DNA of 10,980 nt from JBGTHB01 sp041746415. Lineage in GTDB: Bacteria; Pseudomonadota; Gammaproteobacteria; Coxiellales; Coxiellaceae. The stretch spans positions 1 to 10,980 of the forward strand of contig JBGTHB010000129.1 of NCBI GenBank assembly GCA_041746415.1. Reading direction: 5' to 3'. The notes beneath the pieces were generated by a model. It had not been told where the DNA came from and searched no databases. It saw only the letters and a list, made by a program, of their open reading frames with translations. Below, one piece after another: positions 7,107 to 10,980 of the stretch (within the stretch, counting starts at the first letter, position 1; each line of letters starts with the position of its first letter). Position numbers and translations under genes: made by a program.

Positions 7107-7400
7107 ATGAGAGGCACCCCTATATGTTCTACCCTATTTGGCGTTGTTGGCACCGTTGCTGGTCTTGGCTTTGGCATATACGCATCTGTTAAAAATTTTG
7201 ACCTAGATAATCAATCGGATTCCATGACCCACGCGTCGCGATTTTTGTCTGAATTATTAACCCAAGGCGGGTTCGCAACCCTTCAAGCAGCTACGCTCGG
7301 ATTTTTTGCGGGAGTAGCAGGAGCAGTTTTCGATTGCGCAATAAGTTGTTGCAGTGCAGCTTCTGACCATAGAGGTCCCGCGCTCCTCAGCCGCGAATAA
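7107..7400 (+). CDS. Small orphan membrane protein with two glycine-zipper helices
   Basis: I do not recognise this protein of 97 residues. It has two hydrophobic segments: residues 7-28, rich in glycine (G15xxxG19xxxG23), and residues 54-83 (G65xxxG69xxxA73, ending in a Cys-rich DCAISCCS). A polar, partly acidic loop of about 25 residues lies between them. This gives a predicted helical hairpin, with glycine zippers that often drive helix packing or oligomers. The short tail is charged. There is no lipoprotein box and no cleavable signal evident. The gene has a strong AAGGAG at 5 nt spacing. It is followed, in convergent orientation, by another orphan membrane protein. Holin-like, toxin-like or structural membrane roles are possible, but none is shown by the sequence. 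Confidence 0.65.
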   Translation: MRGTPICSTLFGVVGTVAGLGFGIYASVKNFDLDNQSDSMTHASRFLSELLTQGGFATLQAATLGFFAGVAGAVFDCAISCCSAASDHRGPALLSRE

Positions 7401-7412
7401 TCCATTTTTTTA

Positions 7413-7443
7413 CGCAACGTGCGAAGTGAATTCGCGCGTTGCG
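7413..7443. repeat. Stable 13-bp hairpin between convergent genes
   Basis: CGCAACGTGCGAA (7413-7425) and TTCGCGCGTTGCG (7431-7443) pair over 13 bp, with a single G-T wobble and a 5-nt loop. It sits between the ends of two converging genes. T7 (7405-7411) precedes it on the plus strand, and no T-run follows it on either strand. It is therefore not a textbook terminator, though it may block readthrough or protect 3' ends. It shares TGCGAAGT with the repeat near 8310, so it may belong to a dispersed palindromic family. Confidence 0.55.
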
Positions 7444-7459
7444 ATCAATTGTAGTTAGC

Positions 7460-8185
7460 TTAACTTCCCACTGTATTTTTAAATTCGCTCAGTTCTTGAA
7501 TTAACGCACCCTGTGTTTTTTCAAGATTTGTCAGGGGCACTGTGGCAATTAATCCAGACAACATAGCAATAGTGTAACTAACTATTTTAAAAAAGTCCGG
7601 CTCCCAACAACCGTGCCAATAGATAGCGTTTGCATCTGTTTTTTTGCTGTTTTGTATTGTCCATAACGCGTAAACACTCGCTACAGCGGCTAACCGAATC
7701 GCGGCGATACAAGCACGATGAAAGCAATTATAAAATAGCACAAATTTATGAAAGCGATGTCGTTTTAAACTGTCACTGTAACCTGCTAAATCTCTTCTAA
7801 CAGAAAGAATATGCTGTGACTCATCATTCCCTGCCAATTTATTTTCCGTGCTGCCGTAACTTGATTCACTATTTCTCTCCTTGCGTAATAGCTCTATGTA
7901 TTCCTGATTTGGTGTTAATTGATATTTTTTTTTGGCTAGTCGACAAGCTAAAGAAAGTAAATACGTAGCAAAAGCCAAACTGAATTCTAATGTGCGCAGG
8001 GTTACAAAATTTAATTTTGGGTCATGGTTTAAATTCAATGGACAGCCATCACTCATCCACGTTAAATACAACACAAAGCCAAACGTCGCCGCTGCTTCAT
8101 TAATTGGCATGATGAGATCATAACGATTGATTGTTGGCGAATCATCCGACAATCCCTTTTTGATGTTTTGTAGCCGTTTTCTCAT
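7460..8185 (-). CDS. Orphan protein with four predicted membrane segments
   Basis: I do not recognise this protein of 241 residues. Hydrophobic stretches lie at about 23-43, 60-82, 154-177 and 198-220. A long hydrophilic loop (84-147) is rich in Lys, Arg, Glu and Ser. The N-terminus (MRKRLQNIKKG) is strongly basic, which by the positive-inside rule suggests it faces the cytoplasm; the C-terminal tail is acidic and polar. No enzyme motif is visible. It follows dnaJ on the same strand after a 210-bp gap full of palindromes, so co-transcription with the chaperones is doubtful. The ATG has no clear Shine-Dalgarno. Restriction to a narrow lineage seems likely, since nothing resembles a common family. 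A host-interaction role is possible in a Legionella-like organism but is speculation. Confidence 0.65.
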   Translation of the reverse strand: MRKRLQNIKKGLSDDSPTINRYDLIMPINEAAATFGFVLYLTWMSDGCPLNLNHDPKLNFVTLRTLEFSLAFATYLLSLACRLAKKKYQLTPNQEYIELLRKERNSESSYGSTENKLAGNDESQHILSVRRDLAGYSDSLKRHRFHKFVLFYNCFHRACIAAIRLAAVASVYALWTIQNSKKTDANAIYWHGCWEPDFFKIVSYTIAMLSGLIATVPLTNLEKTQGALIQELSEFKNTVGS

Positions 8186-8213
8186 GATTTAATATTAACA
8201 GCATTATGTGAAT

Positions 8214-8245
8214 TTTATACAGTGAACAGCGAAACACTGTGTTTC
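8214..8245 (-). promoter_or_regulatory. Candidate promoter and operator-like palindrome before the four-segment orphan
   Basis: On the minus strand, TATAAA (8219-8214) could be a -10 box about 29 bp before the ATG, but no good -35 is visible at the proper distance. A perfect odd palindrome GAAACACTGTGTTTC (8231-8245, 7-bp arms around one base) covers exactly the missing -35 region. This layout suits a regulator binding site. The regulator is unknown. Confidence 0.35.
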
Positions 8246-8280
8246 ACTCTGAACAACAAATGAAGTGTGATTATTATTGA

Positions 8281-8322
8281 GCCATTGCGAAGCACAGCTG
8301 CTCCGTTTTTGCGAAGTAATCC
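8281..8322. repeat. Degenerate palindromic intergenic repeat (TTGCGAAG type)
   Basis: TTGCGAAG occurs twice (8285-8292 and 8309-8316) within CATTGCGAAGCACAG and TTGCGAAGTAATCCA. The ends ATTGC and GTAAT can pair, and AGCA/TGCT form an inner stem. The arrangement CATTGCGA...GCGAAG.AATCC resembles the widespread short palindromic repeats of the form CATTGCGAG...CGAAGCAATCC that I recall from many bacterial genomes. It is noncoding and lies between dnaJ and the downstream orphan. Confidence 0.5.
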
Positions 8323-8377
8323 ACAAATAACTTCCATTACCAAATAGGGAATGTTGCGCTCAAGGACTCGCTCGCAA

Positions 8378-8397
8378 AGATAAAATTGATTTTATCT
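8378..8397 (-). terminator. AT-rich hairpin at the end of dnaJ, possible weak terminator
   Basis: AGATAAAAT (8378-8386) and ATTTTATCT (8389-8397) are perfect 9-bp arms around a 2-nt loop. The structure overlaps the dnaJ stop codon. On the minus strand the second arm runs into TTT. It has little G+C and no long T-run beyond, so termination would be weak. A 3'-end stabilising role is equally possible. Confidence 0.35.
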
Positions 8398-9523
8398 AAT
8401 GTTTAAAAAAACTTTTCACACCATCAAACCAATTTTTGGATTTAGGCGAATGTTTTTTACGATCTTTGTCTAAAGAATTTTTCAATTTTTCAAATAGTTC
8501 TTTTTGTTCTTTATCTAATCCAACAGGAGTTTCCAACACCACATGGCAAATTAAATCGCCCATTGTTGTCGAACGTAATGCTTTAACACCTTTGCCACGC
8601 AACCGAAAAGCTTTGCCTGTTTGGGTTTCAGGTGGAATAGTTAATTTGACTTGGCCATCAATGGTCGGCACATCAATATCCCCACCCAGTGCGGCGGTAG
8701 TAAAATCCACCGGCACCTCACAATGCAAATGATTACCTTCGCGCTGAAAAATAGTGTGCGGCTTAATGCGCACTTGCACATACAAATCACCAGCCGCGGC
8801 GCCATTTAAACCAGCTTCACCTTTGCCATGCAAACGAATGCGATCACCATTATCCACACCGGCTGGAATTTTAACGTTTAATGATTCGGTTTTTTGCACT
8901 CGACCTTGTCCATAACAAGCAGTACACGCATCTTTAATCATTTTGCCACTGCCATGACACCGCGGACAGGCTTGCTGCACAGAAAGAAAGCCATGATTCA
9001 TGCGTACTTGCCCTTGGCCATGACAGGTTTCACAGGTGACAGGACTGGTTCCTTTCTTTGCACCTTGACCATTGCATAGTTCACATTTGATGTGGGTAGG
9101 TACTTTTATCGTTTCTTCAACACCATGAATGGCTTCTTCGAGCGTCAATGTCACTTCAACGCCTAAATCATTGCCACGCTGTTGCTGTGTGCGCGCACCA
9201 CCACGACCACCACCAAAAATGTCACCAAAAATATCGCCGAAGATATCGTTAATATCGCCACCAAAGCCACCAAAACCACTTTGACCAGCGCCGCCGCTCA
9301 CCCCAGCATGACCAAACTGATCATAGGTTTGGCGCTTTTGACTATCAGCCAAAACCTCATAGGCTTCGCGTGCCTCTTTAAATTTGGCTTCAGCAGCAGT
9401 GTCACCCGGATTGCGGTCCGGGTGATACTTCATCGCTTTTTTGCGAAAAGCTTTTTTAATTTCGTCTACTGAAGCGCTACGTGTCAGTTCTAGCACTTCA
9501 TAGTAATCACGCTTGGTGCTCAT
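8396..9523 (-). CDS. dnaJ: Chaperone DnaJ (Hsp40)
   Basis: Co-chaperone that binds unfolded proteins and stimulates ATP hydrolysis by DnaK in the cytoplasm. It is a full-length type I DnaJ of 375 residues (E. coli 376). The J domain (about 5-70) has the essential HPD motif at 34-36. The Gly/Phe-rich linker (about 75-110) carries a repeated DIFGDIFGDIFGG. The zinc-binding region has all four CxxCxGxG repeats at Cys147, Cys164, Cys186 and Cys200. The C-terminal substrate-binding domains span about 210-335 and include PAGVDNGDRIRLHGKGEAG. The tail is basic. Its ATG lies only 6 bp after the dnaK stop, much closer than in E. coli, so the two genes must form an operon and are probably translationally coupled; the Shine-Dalgarno is poor. 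Heat-shock control would act upstream of dnaK, outside the window. Confidence 0.98.
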   Translation of the reverse strand: MSTKRDYYEVLELTRSASVDEIKKAFRKKAMKYHPDRNPGDTAAEAKFKEAREAYEVLADSQKRQTYDQFGHAGVSGGAGQSGFGGFGGDINDIFGDIFGDIFGGGRGGARTQQQRGNDLGVEVTLTLEEAIHGVEETIKVPTHIKCELCNGQGAKKGTSPVTCETCHGQGQVRMNHGFLSVQQACPRCHGSGKMIKDACTACYGQGRVQKTESLNVKIPAGVDNGDRIRLHGKGEAGLNGAAAGDLYVQVRIKPHTIFQREGNHLHCEVPVDFTTAALGGDIDVPTIDGQVKLTIPPETQTGKAFRLRGKGVKALRSTTMGDLICHVVLETPVGLDKEQKELFEKLKNSLDKDRKKHSPKSKNWFDGVKSFFKH

Positions 9524-9529
9524 TTGTTA

Positions 9530-10980
9530 TTACTTCTGTTCGTCAGCGCCTTTAGCTTCATCCTTTTTCACTTCTTCAAATTCCGCATCCACTACGTCAT
9601 CCCCTTTGGCTTTTTGTTCTGACTGTTGTTCAGCACCATTCGTGCCAGCCGCACTTTCTTGTGCTTGGTTTTGTTTATACAACATCTCAGCTAACTTGCC
9701 TGATTTTTCAGTCAGCGCTTCTGTTTTTGCTTCAATGGCTGCTTTGTCGTCACCTTTAATGGCTTCTTTTAATTCACCAATTAATTTTTCAATTTCGGTT
9801 TTATCGTCAGCTGGGACTTTATCACCTAAATCTTTAATGGTTTTTTCGCTGGCATAAATCATTTGATCGGCTTTGTTGCGCGTATCAACTAATTCATGGA
9901 ATTTTTTATCGGCTTCTTTGTTGGCCTCAGCGTCTTGCACCATTTTTTGCACTTCTTCATCTGATAGCCCGCTTGAGGCTTTAATCACAATGGATTGTTC
10001 TTTGCCAGTGGCTTTGTCTTTTGCTGATACATGCAAAATACCGTTAGCATCAATATCAAATGCCACTTCAATTTGGGGCACGCCACGTGGTGCTGGCGGA
10101 ATATCGGATAAATCAAAACGACCTAATGATTTATTCGCAGACGCCACTTCCCGTTCACCTTGCAACACATGCACGGTTACCGCAGTTTGATTGTTTTCTG
10201 CGGTTGAAAATACTTGTTGCGCCTTAGTTGGGATAGTGGTGTTTTTCTCGATGAGTTTAGTCATCACGCCACCCATCGTTTCAATGCCGAGTGACAAAGG
10301 TGTGACGTCTAATAATAAAACGTCTTTTACTTCACCGCCCAGTACCGCGCCTTGAATAGCCGCACCAACGGCAACCGCTTCATCTGGGTTAACGTCGCGA
10401 CGCGCTTCTTTACCAAAGAAATCTTTTACCGTTTCTTGTACTTTAGGCATGCGGGTTTGACCGCCAACTAAAATCACATCTTTAATATCAGACACACTTA
10501 AACCAGCGTCTTTAATCGCTAATTTGCAAGGCTCAATGGTGCGTGTGATCAGATCTGCCACCAATGATTCTAATTTTGCGCGGGTAATGCGAATGTTTAA
10601 ATGCTTTGGACCCGAAGCATCGGCCGTAACATACGGCAAGTTAACATCCGTTTGTTGTGACGATGACAATTCAATTTTGGCTTTTTCAGCAGCTTCTTTT
10701 AAGCGCTGCAACGCCAAGGGATCGTTATGCAAATCCACGCCACTTTCTTTTTTAAACTCTTCTGCTAAATAATCAATTAGACGTAAATCAAAATCTTCAC
10801 CACCAAGAAATGTATCGCCATTGGTAGCCAATACTTCAAATTGATGCTCACCATCCACATCCGCAATTTCAATGATTGAGATATCAAACGTACCACCGCC
10901 TAAGTCGTAGACAGCAATTTTGCGATCACCAGTTTTTTTATCTAACCCATACGCTAATGCGGCTGCTGTGGGTTCGTTGA
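9530..10980 (-). CDS. dnaK: Chaperone DnaK (Hsp70), N-terminal part missing
   Basis: ATP-dependent Hsp70 chaperone working with DnaJ and GrpE in protein folding and the heat-shock response. The frame enters from the right edge at NEPTAAALAYGLDKKTGDRK, so roughly the first 170 codons are outside. The ATG at 10858 is only an internal methionine and is not the start. Visible motifs are the phosphate-2 loop YDLGGGTFDVSIIEI, DTFLGGEDFDLRLI, the adenosine motif ILVGGQTRMPKVQ and NPDEAVAVGAAIQG. The interdomain linker DVLLLDVTPLSLGIETMGG begins the substrate-binding beta domain, and HVLQGERE and FDIDANGILHVSAKDK complete it. The helical lid follows, ending in DDVVDAEFEEVKKDEAKG. The tail after the conserved EEV is a few residues longer than in E. 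coli. The visible 483 codons contain no lesion. Confidence 0.98.
   Translation of the reverse strand, partial: NEPTAAALAYGLDKKTGDRKIAVYDLGGGTFDISIIEIADVDGEHQFEVLATNGDTFLGGEDFDLRLIDYLAEEFKKESGVDLHNDPLALQRLKEAAEKAKIELSSSQQTDVNLPYVTADASGPKHLNIRITRAKLESLVADLITRTIEPCKLAIKDAGLSVSDIKDVILVGGQTRMPKVQETVKDFFGKEARRDVNPDEAVAVGAAIQGAVLGGEVKDVLLLDVTPLSLGIETMGGVMTKLIEKNTTIPTKAQQVFSTAENNQTAVTVHVLQGEREVASANKSLGRFDLSDIPPAPRGVPQIEVAFDIDANGILHVSAKDKATGKEQSIVIKASSGLSDEEVQKMVQDAEANKEADKKFHELVDTRNKADQMIYASEKTIKDLGDKVPADDKTEIEKLIGELKEAIKGDDKAAIEAKTEALTEKSGKLAEMLYKQNQAQESAAGTNGAEQQSEQKAKGDDVVDAEFEEVKKDEAKGADEQK

Noticed and set aside
8281..8397. CRISPR array or mobile element ends
   Set aside because: Only two short TTGCGAAG copies with no regular spacers, no cas genes and no transposase frame; better explained as a palindromic intergenic repeat and a hairpin.
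8436..9857. Several plus-strand open frames of 60-115 codons opposite dnaJ and dnaK
   Set aside because: They are antisense shadows of strongly conserved chaperone genes and show low-complexity composition.
10857..10980. DnaK starting at the ATG at 10858
   Set aside because: The frame continues upstream through NEPTAAALAYG and YDLGGGTFD, core Hsp70 motifs, to the window edge; the ATG is internal.

Overview
The window looks like chromosomal DNA of a gammaproteobacterium. CarA, CarB, DnaK, DnaJ and a YbdG-type MscS channel all read as close relatives of the enterobacterial proteins. The DNA is AT-rich (about 40% G+C by eye), and dnaK-dnaJ lies near carA-carB, a neighbourhood typical of gammaproteobacteria. 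The composition, the orphan membrane proteins and the disturbed dnaKJ-carAB order fit a Legionellales/Coxiella-like lineage, but this is inference; no diagnostic marker is present.

Left part (1-3898, minus strand): a compact operon reading right to left, made of a YgjP-type zinc metallopeptidase gene, carA and carB. The genes overlap by 11 bp and 1 bp. carB runs off the left edge, so its last third is missing. CarA and CarB together make carbamoyl phosphate for arginine and pyrimidine synthesis.

Middle part (3899-6872, plus strand): a 108-bp divergent intergenic region with candidate promoters for both directions and a nested inverted repeat. It is followed by a MATE-like multidrug/flippase-type transporter and a YbdG/MscM-type mechanosensitive channel. 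Both plus-strand genes have a perfect TTGACA exactly 38 nt before the ATG and no Shine-Dalgarno sequence, so both are predicted to give nearly leaderless mRNAs.

Accessory-looking part (6873-8395): a short gene remnant or spacer, a 97-residue glycine-zipper membrane hairpin protein with a strong ribosome binding site, a stable intergenic hairpin, a convergent 241-residue orphan protein with four predicted membrane segments, and a 210-bp spacer rich in palindromes, including a probable dispersed TTGCGAAG repeat.

Right part (8396-10980, minus strand): dnaJ complete and dnaK partial (its N-terminal ~170 codons lie beyond the right edge), separated by 6 bp. They form the core Hsp70/Hsp40 chaperone operon. 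The dapB gene, often found between dnaJ and carA in related bacteria, is absent from this interval; the transporter, channel and orphan genes occupy the space. I saw no convincing new multi-gene system. The points most worth checking are the paired leaderless-type promoters, the two orphan membrane proteins and the repeats around them.
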